A DNA stretch of 64,000 bases from Bifidobacterium felsineum (GCF_002802915.1 NZ_PEBJ01000001.1:828082-892081), one strand, 5' to 3'; positions 27,011 through 38,318 are shown, counted from the first letter of the stretch. The notes: a model not told the origin generated them from the letters alone. Numbers and translations: made by a program.

Positions 27011-27047
27011 AGAAGCTTTGGAATAATCTTCGATTCCCTAGCTCGGC

Positions 27048-27053
27048 TAGGAT
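27048..27053 (+). promoter_or_regulatory. -10-like box for a leaderless start
   Basis: TAGGAT lies 8 nt before the ligA ATG at 27062; no Shine-Dalgarno is present. Confidence 0.45.
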
Positions 27054-27055
27054 AG

Positions 27056-29948
<2,893 letters not shown>

Positions 29949-30043
29949 CATCGCTCCTTTTCTTCGGCGAAAGTAATCTCATCATAGCTCTAGCATGCCG
30001 GCGAATTGCACGGTACTCTAGTGGGCGGCAATAAGGAGGATTG

Positions 30044-31156
30044 ATGAGCGAAACCCGCGAGATTGAAGCAGCAATCTACAACCGTTTGAGCCGTGTGATC
30101 GACCCGGAATTAGGTCGATCGGTCACTGATCTGGGCATGATTGCCGCCATTAACGCGGTGCCTGCGGATGGCGCCGATGGTGAGTACGACGTCACTGTGC
30201 ACGTGGAACTCACCGTGGAAGGCTGCCCACTTTCGGAAACCATCACCAATCAGATCAACGGCGCGGTCGCCTCCTACCCGGATGCCAAACTCACCCCGCA
30301 TATTGAAGTCTCCTCAATGAGCCGGGACAAACTGGACGACTTGGTGGCCGATCTAAAAGCCGAGCGTAAGCAGAATCCGTTCAACAAGCCGGGTGTCAAA
30401 ACCCGTATCTTCGCCATCGCATCCGGTAAAGGTGGTGTAGGCAAGTCCTCGGTGACCGCGAATCTTGCAGCCACTTTTGCGGCGCTGGGCTATGACACTG
30501 CCGCCATTGATGCGGACATCTACGGTTTCTCATTGCCGCGCCTGTTCGGTGTGCATACGCAGCCGACGAACCTGAACGGCATGCTGATGCCGGTTACTGC
30601 TTGGGGCGTAAAGCTTATTTCCATCGGCATGTTCGCGGGCGCTGATCGCGCGATCCTCTGGCGCGGGCCGCGACTGCAGCGCTCGCTGGAGCAGTTCCTG
30701 TCCGACGTATGGTGGGGTCAGCCGGATGTGCTGTTGCTTGACTTGGCGCCAGGAACCGGCGATATGGCGATTTCCGTGGCCCAGGCATTGCCGAATGCGG
30801 AGCTGGTCGTAATCACCACACCGCAGCCTTCCGCCTCCGACATCGCCGTACGCTCCGGCCTGGTTGCACTGCAGGTGCCGATGAAGGTGCGCGGCGTCGT
30901 GGAGAACATGAGCTACTACGAGCATAAGGGCGAAAAACTGCGCATCTTCGGCGAAGGCGGCGGTCAGCGAGTCAGCGAGCAGCTGACCGAAGCGTTGGGC
31001 TATGACGTGCCGTTGATGGCTCAGCTGCCGTTGGAACCTGAAGTACGCGAAACCGGCGAGGCCGGACGCCCAGCCGTCTTGGATGCCGACGGTGCATTGC
31101 GCAATGATGGCATCGGCAAGACCTTCCGGTCCCTGGCGGAGCAGCTAATGGCGTAG
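30044..31156 (+). CDS. mrp: Mrp/NBP35-type P-loop ATPase, Fe-S cluster carrier
   Basis: A 370-aa protein of the ApbC/Mrp family, which carries iron-sulfur clusters to apoproteins. Residues 1-100 form a MIP18/DUF59 domain (IYNRLSRVIDPELGRSVTDLG); the ATPase follows with the deviant Walker A GKGGVGKSS at 128-136, switch I DADIYGFSLPR and DLAPGTGDMAISV. The C-terminal CxxC found in many homologues is absent here: MSYYEHKGE stands where MS.F.C..C is usual, so cluster binding may differ. AAGGAGG precedes the ATG. The gene ends 5 bp before palindromic element A, whose left end provides its terminator. Confidence 0.9.
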   Translation: MSETREIEAAIYNRLSRVIDPELGRSVTDLGMIAAINAVPADGADGEYDVTVHVELTVEGCPLSETITNQINGAVASYPDAKLTPHIEVSSMSRDKLDDLVADLKAERKQNPFNKPGVKTRIFAIASGKGGVGKSSVTANLAATFAALGYDTAAIDADIYGFSLPRLFGVHTQPTNLNGMLMPVTAWGVKLISIGMFAGADRAILWRGPRLQRSLEQFLSDVWWGQPDVLLLDLAPGTGDMAISVAQALPNAELVVITTPQPSASDIAVRSGLVALQVPMKVRGVVENMSYYEHKGEKLRIFGEGGGQRVSEQLTEALGYDVPLMAQLPLEPEVRETGEAGRPAVLDADGALRNDGIGKTFRSLAEQLMA

Positions 31157-31160
31157 CATA

Positions 31161-31328
31161 CCCCGCAGCGAATGGTTCTCATTAAGAACTGTGCGGGGAT
31201 TTTTTGCTGGTTAATCGCACATGGTAGGGGCTGGGAGTGGCTGAATAAAGCCATTCTCAGCCCCTATGCATCTGTGCGTTTATGTGCGTTTTTCCCGCAC
31301 TCTTCTTAATGAGAACCATTCGCTGCGG
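31161..31328. mobile_element. Palindromic MITE-like element, copy A
   Basis: A 168-bp element with near-perfect inverted ends of about 36 bp starting CCGCAGCGAATGGTTCTC. The left end folds into CCCCGCA...TGCGGGG followed by ATTTTTT, a terminator for mrp. The centre holds a 16-bp stem (31227-31242/31249-31264) starting GGGGCTGGGAGTGGCT. Copy B is the same length and nearly identical. The right end overlaps the last codons of the ABC-F gene. No transposase is encoded. Confidence 0.75.
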
Positions 31329-32895
31329 TAAGCTGCCGCACAAACCAATCATCATGCGAAACAATAATCAATGCGCCAGGGTAGCTACCGAGCGTGCGTG
31401 CGAAGGCAACCTTGGAATTGAGATCAAGATGATTCGTTGGCTCATCCATCACAATAAGCTGCGGCTTACTCACCAGTCCAAGGCATAGCAGCAGTTTGCG
31501 CAGCTCACCGGGGGAGGCCACCTCACCTTGAAGAAGCCGATCAGGATCTGCATTAAGCTGCGCGTATGCGCTTAACACCATCGATTTATCGGCTTGGCTT
31601 AAACCATGCAGCAATGTCATAGCCCGCTCGGTATCCGCAAGCGTTGTATTTTGCTGGATGACCAGCATAGGTATATCAATGGCAGCATCAATCATCGCGC
31701 GTATCAATGTTGTTTTCCCAGCTCCATTTGGCCCAATAATGGCAAGATGGTCACGCGGACCAATGCTGATCAATGGTATTTTCACTCCTTGAGGAGCTTC
31801 GCCATCCTGTGGAGGATTAAGCCGAATGACATTGCTTGATTGAGCCGCCATAGTCAACGATTTGTCCTTAAGCTGTTCCGGCAATAGTTGCTTATTGAAT
31901 GGAATGACTTCTGATTTCAGGCGGATTAATTCGCGTCTGCTACTGGGTTCGATATTCAGCCAAATATTGCCGTCGTACCGTTTGGATGCCGTCGATATCG
32001 CTTCGCCGGTTTGCCGGACCTTGGCGAGCCGGCCATTGAGCTGCGCGTATGAGCGACTGACTCCGGCGTCCAGTCCGGTCATTTTTGCCAGATTCCTGCG
32101 ATTGCGGGCGTCGTGGTCCTTGGGATTGATGCGCTCTCCGTGCTGCTTGGCGGATTCGATCTGCTGCACCTTGGCAAATCGTTGCGACTGTGCGGATTCC
32201 AATCGGCTGATCTCTTTTCGAGCATCGGCAAGCCGTTGCGAAGCGGCACGGTCATTACAGTGCTTCTGTTGCGTGGCTTGACTGTAATTGCCCTGATAGG
32301 TAATGATCTCGGTGAGATTTCGCCCGTTGACGTGCCTGCGTTCAAACATGATGCAGCGCGTGCAGGTGGCGTCGATGAGCGTCACATCATGGGAGACAAC
32401 GATGCCAATTCCTTGGTAATTTCGCATGACCTCAATGATGGCTTGCTGAGTGGGCTCGTCAACATGGTTTGTCGGCTCATCGAGTATCAGTACATCGGGA
32501 TTCAAAATCAACGCGCATGCGATTTGCAGACGCTTCCTTTCTCCTCCTGACAAGGTGTCATACCGGTATGCCCAATCATCTTCAATGCCGAGTCGCTCTC
32601 GAATCCGAATGGTTTCAGGCTGCCAATCGGCGGCGAAGTCTTCCAGATTCACGGGCCGGACCGCTATATCTTGTGGACAGTAGCTCAACACGAGATTATT
32701 GGGCGACACTTGACCGCTATCAGGACGGAGTTTGCCTCGCGCGATTGCCATCAATGTTGATTTGCCGATGCCGTTATCGCCCAATACCGCAGTCCAACCT
32801 TGTGGGAAAGTGCAATTGGCCTGAGCGAAGAGCGGACTGTCGGCCGTCGGATAGGTAAAAGTGATATTGCTTAAGGACAAGGTGATAGGTTGCAT
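31306..32895 (-). CDS. ABC-F family ATPase, possible ribosome-protection (antibiotic resistance) protein
   Basis: A 529-aa cytosolic protein with two ABC domains and no membrane part. Domain 1: GDNGIGKST (39-47), LSGGERKR (115-122), LILDEPTNH (136-144). Domain 2: GPNGAGKTT, degenerate signature SPGELRKL, VMDEPTNHLDL. The long basic linker holding NPKDHDARNRRNLAKMTGLD fits ABC-F proteins that act in the ribosomal exit tunnel. The start at 32895 has GGAGG at 5 nt. G+C is visibly lower than in flanking genes, suggesting acquisition. The stop codon lies in element A. The leader contains competing stem-loops. Drug class cannot be predicted; a housekeeping translation factor is the alternative. Confidence 0.85.
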   Translation of the reverse strand: MQPITLSLSNITFTYPTADSPLFAQANCTFPQGWTAVLGDNGIGKSTLMAIARGKLRPDSGQVSPNNLVLSYCPQDIAVRPVNLEDFAADWQPETIRIRERLGIEDDWAYRYDTLSGGERKRLQIACALILNPDVLILDEPTNHVDEPTQQAIIEVMRNYQGIGIVVSHDVTLIDATCTRCIMFERRHVNGRNLTEIITYQGNYSQATQQKHCNDRAASQRLADARKEISRLESAQSQRFAKVQQIESAKQHGERINPKDHDARNRRNLAKMTGLDAGVSRSYAQLNGRLAKVRQTGEAISTASKRYDGNIWLNIEPSSRRELIRLKSEVIPFNKQLLPEQLKDKSLTMAAQSSNVIRLNPPQDGEAPQGVKIPLISIGPRDHLAIIGPNGAGKTTLIRAMIDAAIDIPMLVIQQNTTLADTERAMTLLHGLSQADKSMVLSAYAQLNADPDRLLQGEVASPGELRKLLLCLGLVSKPQLIVMDEPTNHLDLNSKVAFARTLGSYPGALIIVSHDDWFVRQLTAANGSH

Positions 32896-32943
32896 AAGCG
32901 CCTCCATATGGTTGGGCGCACTGCCTTTTTGCGAGTGATGGCA

Positions 32944-33006
32944 GCGGATACAGATTGATAGCAGCATGGCAGTGCGCGTCGATGCGCATGGTATCCGCAG
33001 CTATCA
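32944..33006 (-). promoter_or_regulatory. Candidate attenuator in the ABC-F leader
   Basis: On the minus strand two complementary pairs interlock: TGATAGC (33000-33006) with GCTATCA (32956-32962), and GCGGATAC (32991-32998) with GTATCCGC (32944-32951). Their order 1-2-1'-2' means only one stem can form at a time, as in attenuators of drug-inducible ABC-F genes. A preceding AAAGGAC and an in-leader ATG at 32989 could supply a sensed peptide. Confidence 0.45.
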
Positions 33007-33055
33007 GATCAGCAACTTAGTATGTCCTTTCTTTTGCGATGTCAGCATAGCACAT

Positions 33056-33223
33056 CCCGCAGCGAATGGTTCTCAATAAGAACCGTGCGGGGATTTTTGC
33101 CGGCGAATCGCACATGGTAGGGGCTGGGAGTGGCTGAATAAAGCCATTCTCAGCCCCTATGCATCTGTGCGTTTATGTGCGTTTTCCCCGCACGTTTCTT
33201 ATTAAGAACCATTTGCTGCGGGG
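33056..33223. mobile_element. Palindromic MITE-like element, copy B
   Basis: A 168-bp near-identical direct copy of element A, 1895 bp away, with the same inverted ends and central stem (33120-33135/33142-33157). Its right end encodes the last codons of the DUF559-like gene. A and B flank the ABC-F gene as direct repeats, so recombination between them could delete it. Confidence 0.75.
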
Positions 33224-34086
33224 AAATCCCAGAGCCGGGCTGACCGTACAAGATGTCGTTGCCGATTGACTATGGTTTTCGCCATGTCAAGAAAATGCTG
33301 GCGAGCTTCGGAGGTACGAAAATCATCGGCGGTGACTAATATGACAACCCATCCGCGTGTCTGCAGCTTATTGATGCGTGCCATATCTGCGCGCATTTGA
33401 GCGGGATCTGCATGGTATGCGCCTTGGTATTCAAACACGACTTTGCAATCGGGGTAGGCCATATCCGCAATGACATAGGAATTGTCGCCGAAATTGATAC
33501 GGTAGTTAGGAATCGGTTTACCTAGGCCCGAGTCGTTAAGCGTTCCATACAATGTTGTCTCAGGTGGTGAATCCGTGTTTTCAACGATGTAGGGGAGTGC
33601 GGCAAGGCACGTATTACGGCCTACGAATTTCGGGCTAGTATCTAAATATTTTTTCAATTTATTGAGTGTCGTGACTTTGCGGCTGCGATGACGGCTCATC
33701 AATGCTGAGCCTAAGGCGGCTAGTTCTTCCACACTGCAATATTTCGCCATTTGTGCCCATGTCATAGCTGGTGATGTCACCCAAAATTGCTCATATTCAC
33801 GTTTGAGATACTCCTCTTTGCCTTTAAATACATGGAAGGTCACACCTTTGATCTCGCTTCTCATGGATGCGTTCGGCACGGTTGCGTGGACGGTATCTAA
33901 GGTAAGTGCGCAACTCTTAGGTATTGGTGCACCCCAATAATTTGCGGCGTTGGTGAACCCGACGCGTAATGGACCACGGGCTCGTTGCGCTGCCTCATTG
34001 CATCGGTCCCGTTCGATTTTCCGCTTGGCGGCGATGCTCTCATTCATAAAGGAAACCATGCCTCGACGGTAAATGTCTTGGGGCAT
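33202..34086 (-). CDS. DUF559-like PD-(D/E)XK domain protein, possible nuclease
   Basis: A 294-aa protein from the ATG at 34086. The C-terminal part IADMAYPDCKVVFEYQGAYH followed by MRADMARINKLQTRGWVVILVTADDF fits the Vsr/DUF559 endonuclease-like fold (Asp, then Glu-x-Gln/Lys, then a His). The N-terminal half (ARGPLRVGFTNAANYWGAPI, WAQMAKYCSVEELAALGSAL) resembles proteins linked to AbiEi-type toxin-antitoxin systems. A longer frame to 34203 would take its first 20 residues from element C, so I reject it. TAGCTT 7 nt before the ATG fits the leaderless pattern. Low G+C and A+T-rich codons suggest acquisition. The last residues AANGS come from element B. Activity is not established. Confidence 0.72.
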   Translation of the reverse strand: MPQDIYRRGMVSFMNESIAAKRKIERDRCNEAAQRARGPLRVGFTNAANYWGAPIPKSCALTLDTVHATVPNASMRSEIKGVTFHVFKGKEEYLKREYEQFWVTSPAMTWAQMAKYCSVEELAALGSALMSRHRSRKVTTLNKLKKYLDTSPKFVGRNTCLAALPYIVENTDSPPETTLYGTLNDSGLGKPIPNYRINFGDNSYVIADMAYPDCKVVFEYQGAYHADPAQMRADMARINKLQTRGWVVILVTADDFRTSEARQHFLDMAKTIVNRQRHLVRSARLWDFPAANGS

Positions 34087-34145
34087 AGTCTGCAAGCTAA
34101 TTGGGGGTATGTGGTTCGAGCTTTGGAAGTTATCCACATTACTTT

Positions 34146-34310
34146 CCCACAGCGAATGGTTCTCAATAAGAAACGTGCGGGGAAAACGCGCATAAACGCA
34201 CAACCGAACAGGGTTGAAATTGGCTTCGTTCTGCGAATTCCAGCCTGATCATGTGAGATTACACCCAAATAATCCCCGCACGCTTCTTATTGAGAACCAT
34301 TCGCTGTGGG
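34146..34310. mobile_element. Palindromic MITE-like element, copy C (inverted, diverged)
   Basis: A 165-bp copy with ends CCCACAGCGAATGGTTCTC and its complement. Its left flank (GTGCGGGGAAAACGCGCAT) matches the reverse complement of the right flank of A and B, so it is inverted relative to them. The centre differs in sequence but can still form a stem (34209-34222 with 34236-34248, imperfect). It separates the DUF559-like gene from the CDF gene. Confidence 0.68.
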
Positions 34311-34318
34311 AAGGGCAG

Positions 34319-35278
34319 CTAATGCTGAGCGCGCCAGATGTCCGGCTCGACGTAGATCTCCCACTCATACCACGGCAATGCGCCGCGAATATTGGTCTCG
34401 ATCTTATCGACGGTCTGCACGTCGAAATCACGGTCAAGCTTCGAGGTCTCGACTTTCAGGCACAGCAGTACCGAATCCTCATCCATGTGAATCGCCTGCA
34501 TATTGATCAGGCGGTCCACGCCGCTGGTGCTTTCCACTGCCTTGACCACTTGGGCGCGCGTGCTTGGGTCAAGGCTTTCGCCAACCAGCAGGGAACCGGA
34601 TTTAAAAGCCAAGGCCGCCGAACCGCAGACCAGCACCAAGCCGACGAGCATACCACCGATGGCATCATAGAGTTCGTCGCCGGTGATAATGGACAAGCCG
34701 ATGCCGAGCCCTGCGAAAGCCAAGCCGATCAATGCCAGTGTGTCTTCCATCATTACTGAAGCGAGTTCGGCCGACTTGGTGCGGCGCCAGAACCCGACCA
34801 AGGAACTATCCTCAACCTTGACTCGTTTCATACGTTCGCGGGCCTCATGCACGGAAGTATGCAGGCCATAGCCTTCCAAGCATGCGGAAACACCTACCAC
34901 AACCAATGCGGCGATCAATTCCAGCGATTCGGCCTCGCGCGGCACGGTGCCTTCAATCAGACCGCCGAGTTTGCCGGCGGCCTGCGAAACCGCAAAGACG
35001 CCGCCGACGAAGAACAGCAACGTTGCCACAATGAAGCTGGCCAGATATTTCACACGATGCAAGCCGAATGGGTGATCTCCGCGGGATTTATGATCAGAAG
35101 CCTTATCTCCCAACATCAGCACGAGTTCGTTGGCGCAATCAGCCACCGAATGCACGGATTCCGAAAACATTGAAGACGAGCCGGTAAATGCCGCGGCGGC
35201 GAATTTTGCGCAGGCGACACCGACATTGGCAAGCAGAGCAGCCTTGACTGCGGCTCCTGCATTCTTCTGATCAGACAT
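34319..35278 (-). CDS. Cation diffusion facilitator (CDF) metal transporter
   Basis: A 319-aa membrane protein that exports divalent metals such as Zn, Mn or Fe in exchange for protons. Six hydrophobic segments are visible. The metal-site helices carry FSESVHSVADCANELVL in helix 2 (HxxxD) and AELASVMMEDTLALIGL in helix 5 (where the first site residue is Val-Met-Met-Glu-Asp rather than HxxxD). A polar loop with HKSRGDHPFGLHRVKYLASF lies between helices 2 and 3. The C-terminal 80 residues form the cytosolic ferredoxin-like domain. GAGGGAA precedes the ATG. The gene ends just outside element C. Confidence 0.87.
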   Translation of the reverse strand: MSDQKNAGAAVKAALLANVGVACAKFAAAAFTGSSSMFSESVHSVADCANELVLMLGDKASDHKSRGDHPFGLHRVKYLASFIVATLLFFVGGVFAVSQAAGKLGGLIEGTVPREAESLELIAALVVVGVSACLEGYGLHTSVHEARERMKRVKVEDSSLVGFWRRTKSAELASVMMEDTLALIGLAFAGLGIGLSIITGDELYDAIGGMLVGLVLVCGSAALAFKSGSLLVGESLDPSTRAQVVKAVESTSGVDRLINMQAIHMDEDSVLLCLKVETSKLDRDFDVQTVDKIETNIRGALPWYEWEIYVEPDIWRAQH

Positions 35279-35332
35279 GATGATTCCCTCTTTCGAGGCA
35301 GCATTATAGGCGCCTGTAACGTACTTTCAGGG

Positions 35333-35338
35333 TATACT
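35333..35338 (+). promoter_or_regulatory. -10-like box for a leaderless start
   Basis: TATACT, a good -10 match, lies 8 nt before the ATG at 35347 with no Shine-Dalgarno. Confidence 0.5.
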
Positions 35339-35346
35339 AGCCACTC

Positions 35347-35721
35347 ATGGGAAAAACGACGATCAGGGTAGCTTTTGATGACCCGCTTGAGGCGGCGCAT
35401 TTCCTGCAACAATGCCGTAGAAAAGGTTATGATGCGCAGGTGGAGGACTCGCGCCCGCAGGTCAAGCGCAATGGTCCGGCTTTGGCGGCATGGCTGAAGG
35501 CGCATCCCGGCTGGTATAAGGTGGGCGAGTCGGTTAATCGTGCGGCGGCCAATAAGGCGGTGTTGAAAATCCGCAATGGCGAGCGCCGTGGTTTCGAGGG
35601 CGGCAAATTTGAGGCCCGCATGGAGAATCAGGATGGCAGCTGGCTGGTGTATGCGCGTTACGCCGGCAGGGTGACCAAGGTGCGTAAGCCTCAAGCCGAA
35701 GGTATGGAGCCGTTGTTCTAA
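35347..35721 (+). CDS. Hypothetical basic protein, 124 aa
   Basis: A small basic soluble protein with a beta-alpha start (TTIRVAFDDPLEAAHFLQQC) reminiscent of RNA-binding alpha/beta sandwich domains, then a segment GSWLVYARYAGRVTKVRKP. I cannot place it in a family. Divergent from the CDF gene over 68 bp; convergent with glnA across a shared hairpin. Inferred leaderless start. Confidence 0.65.
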   Translation: MGKTTIRVAFDDPLEAAHFLQQCRRKGYDAQVEDSRPQVKRNGPALAAWLKAHPGWYKVGESVNRAAANKAVLKIRNGERRGFEGGKFEARMENQDGSWLVYARYAGRVTKVRKPQAEGMEPLF

Positions 35722-35772
35722 GACATTTCAGTGTCCTGTGCGCATCAGGAATCCAGCAATAGGAAAGAAACA

Positions 35773-35809
35773 GTAAAACCCCAGCTGCATTAAGCAACTG
35801 GGGTTTTAC
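35773..35809. terminator. Bidirectional terminator between a small gene and glnA
   Basis: A 16-bp stem with one mismatch (arms 35773-35788 and 35794-35809). AAAACCCC on one side and GGGGTTTT on the other give U-tracts in both directions. Confidence 0.88.
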
Positions 35810-35828
35810 CATGACCTGAAACTACCTA

Positions 35829-37265
35829 TCAGATGTGGTAGTAGAGCTCGTACTCGAGCGGGGTCGGGGTCAGGCGAGCCTGATCGATCTCGTCGCGCTT
35901 GAGGCCAATCCAGGTCTCGATGAGATCGTCGGTGAAGACGTCGCCAGCGGTGAGGAAGTCGTGATCCTCTTCCAGGGCGTCCATGGCCTCAGACAGGGAG
36001 CTCGGAACCTGCTTGATGCCAGCGTGCTCTTCCGGCGGCAGCTCGTAGAGGTCCTTGTCGACCGGCTCCGGAGGCTCGATGTGGTTCAGAATGCCGTCCA
36101 GACCAGCCATCAGCTGAGCGGAGAAGGCGAGGAACGGGTTGCAGGACGGATCCGGAGCGCGGAACTCGATACGCTTTGCAGCCGGGGAGGTGCCAGCCAG
36201 CGGGATACGGATGGCTGCGGAACGGTTACGAGCGGAGTACACCAGGTTGACCGGAGCCTCGAAGCCCGGAACCAGACGGTGGTAGGAGTTCAGGGACGGG
36301 TTGGTGAAGGCCAGCACGGAGGAGGAGTGCTTGATCAGGCCGCCGATGTACCAGCGAGCCAGATCGGACAGGCCAGCGTAGCCCTTCTCATCGTAGAACA
36401 GCGGCTTGCCGTCCTTCCACAGGGACTGGTGGCAGTGCATACCAGTGCCGTTGTCGCCAGCAATCGGCTTCGGCATGAAGGTTGCGGACTTACCGGCCAG
36501 AGCAGCGGTCTCGTGGACGACGTACTTGTACTTCATCAGGTCGTCGCCTGCATGCTGCAGGGTGTTGAAGCGGTAGTTGATCTCCTGCTGACCAGCGCCG
36601 GCCACCTCGTGGTGGGAACGCTCGAGGATCAGACCAACCTTCTGCAGGTTGGCGACCATGTCGTCGCGCAGATCCTGGGTGTGGTCAATCGGCGGAACCG
36701 GGAAGTAGCCGCGCTTGACGCGGTTCTTGAAACCGATGTTCGGGGTGCCGTCTTCTTCAACGTCAACGCCGGAGTTCCACGGAGCTTCGATGGAGTCGAC
36801 CTCGTAGAAGGAACGGTTCATGCCGTTCTCGAAACGAACCTTGTCGAAGATGAAGAACTCAGCTTCAGGAGCGAAGGATGCGGTGTCGGCGATACCGGTG
36901 GACTTCAGGTAAGCTTCGGCCTTGCCGGCGACCTGACGAGGATCGCGGGAGTACGGCTCGTCGGTCAGCGGGTCGACGATGGAGAAGGCCACGTCGAGGG
37001 TCTTGTGCTTACGGAACGGATCAACGAATGCGGTGGTGACATCCGGCACCAGCTTCATATCAGACTCGTTGATGGCCTGGAAGCCCTGGACGGAGGAACC
37101 ATCGAACGGCATGCCGTCGGTGAAGGCGTCCTTCAGGAACTCGCTAGCCGGCACGGTGAAGTGCTGCTGAACGCCGATAAGATCGGTGAAACGGACGGAG
37201 ACATACTCGATGCCTTCCTTATTGATAAGGGCCTCGGCGTCTTCCTTGGACTTGAGTTCGGTCAC
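35829..37265 (-). CDS. glnA: Glutamine synthetase type I
   Basis: A 478-aa dodecameric enzyme making glutamine from glutamate, ammonia and ATP. Seen are the beta-grasp N-terminus ([18 protein letters not shown]), the metal and glutamate site (AEFFIFD), the GIKQV-type C-terminal region and the NRSAAIRIP loop. Tyr407 in DLYELPPEE is the conserved adenylylation site, which implies control by GlnE. The start is a GTG at 37265 behind AAAGGAG. In Actinobacteria this gene sits beside a DUF4191 gene, as here. Upstream (37266-37463) is A+T-rich and holds its promoter. Confidence 0.96.
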   Translation of the reverse strand: MTELKSKEDAEALINKEGIEYVSVRFTDLIGVQQHFTVPASEFLKDAFTDGMPFDGSSVQGFQAINESDMKLVPDVTTAFVDPFRKHKTLDVAFSIVDPLTDEPYSRDPRQVAGKAEAYLKSTGIADTASFAPEAEFFIFDKVRFENGMNRSFYEVDSIEAPWNSGVDVEEDGTPNIGFKNRVKRGYFPVPPIDHTQDLRDDMVANLQKVGLILERSHHEVAGAGQQEINYRFNTLQHAGDDLMKYKYVVHETAALAGKSATFMPKPIAGDNGTGMHCHQSLWKDGKPLFYDEKGYAGLSDLARWYIGGLIKHSSSVLAFTNPSLNSYHRLVPGFEAPVNLVYSARNRSAAIRIPLAGTSPAAKRIEFRAPDPSCNPFLAFSAQLMAGLDGILNHIEPPEPVDKDLYELPPEEHAGIKQVPSSLSEAMDALEEDHDFLTAGDVFTDDLIETWIGLKRDEIDQARLTPTPLEYELYYHI

Positions 37266-37463
37266 GGGACCGCTCCTTTCGTGTGGAATTTAACGATATC
37301 CATCGTAAAATCGTGCGTTTCGCAAGCTCGAAACTTGGGTTACGAGAATGTTTCGTACTGGTTGATGGCAATTCATAAACCGCGGAATTTCAAGGAATTG
37401 AATTTTTCGGAAGAGTGTGATGGCGTGCTTACTTCGTCCGCAACGTGGACAGTTCGTGTATGC

Positions 37464-37507
37464 AAAAAGCCCGGTCCATTCATCTTCACCATGAATGGAC
37501 CGGGCTT
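37464..37507 (-). terminator. Terminator after the DUF4191 gene
   Basis: A 17-bp perfect stem (arms 37467-37483 and 37491-37507, AAGCCCGGTCCATTCAT) running into TTTTTG on the minus strand. It isolates the glnA promoter from upstream transcription. Confidence 0.9.
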
Positions 37508-37535
37508 GGTCAGTCGAAGATCCGCTATAAATAAA

Positions 37536-38318
37536 TCAGCGGCCGCGCATCGCGCGACGGGAGACCTTCTGCGGATGGTAGGGGTCGATGCCCTTCGGGA
37601 TGTTGTAGCCGGTCTTGGCCTGCAGCGTGCGCAGACGATCGTTCAGCGTGGACATCTCGGCCTTGGTCAGCAGGAAGCGACGACGCGGGTGGATCTTGGC
37701 GATCAACGCGTTCTTGTGATTGGTCGGCTCGTAGCTCTTGGAGTGGGTCACCTTGTCGCGCAGCTTGTCCAGCGGCACCTGCTTGGGGCCGTGGCCCACA
37801 GGAATGCGGTAGACCGGAATGGAGGAGCCAGCCGTGACACCCTTGATTTCGCGCTCCTGACGATCCATGGCCTTCATGATGCGGCCGTAGTCGCCTTCGC
37901 CGATCAGGTAGATGCCGTTCATCGAAGTGCCGCGCCAGATGGCGTCCTTGGTCTTCGGATCGATCCACACCGGCTCCTGCGGGAAGTCGAAACCGGCCTT
38001 GCTCATGTTGCTGAGCACGCCGATGGCGGCACCCGGCTTGCCATCGATCTGCTTGTAGCCCACGGCATCCGCGCGGCGGGTCAGCATCATCGTGGCGAAC
38101 AGCAGACCCAGCATCACGGCGGTGATCATCAGGAAGATCCAAGTGAGCCAAGACCACTTGAAGATCAGGCCGATGATGATCATGACCACAACCGGCAGCA
38201 GGAAGGAGCCGGCCTCAAGCCACGGCAGAGCCTTGTCTTCCTTGGCCGTGTACTTGTAGATCTGGATAACCTGCTTGATTGTGCTTTGCTTCTTGGGCTT
38301 TGCTTCCTTGTCCGCCAT
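37536..38318 (-). CDS. DUF4191 membrane protein
   Basis: A 260-aa protein. After a basic N-terminus (KPKKQSTIKQVIQIYKYT), two membrane segments lie at about 40-58 and 62-80. The rest is a cytosolic basic domain with GKPGAAIGVLSNMSKAGF and VGHGPKQVPLDKLRDKV, characteristic of DUF4191. Its place next to glnA matches the conserved actinobacterial order lipA-DUF4191-glnA. AAAGGAAAG precedes the ATG; the GTG three bases earlier is less well spaced. Function unknown in the family. Confidence 0.85.
   Translation of the reverse strand: MADKEAKPKKQSTIKQVIQIYKYTAKEDKALPWLEAGSFLLPVVVMIIIGLIFKWSWLTWIFLMITAVMLGLLFATMMLTRRADAVGYKQIDGKPGAAIGVLSNMSKAGFDFPQEPVWIDPKTKDAIWRGTSMNGIYLIGEGDYGRIMKAMDRQEREIKGVTAGSSIPVYRIPVGHGPKQVPLDKLRDKVTHSKSYEPTNHKNALIAKIHPRRRFLLTKAEMSTLNDRLRTLQAKTGYNIPKGIDPYHPQKVSRRAMRGR

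Noticed and set aside
33202..34203. N-terminal extension of the DUF559-like protein into element C
   Set aside because: The first residues of the longer frame translate the inverted repeat itself (RTFLIENHSLWES). A start at 34086 with a -10-like box fits better.
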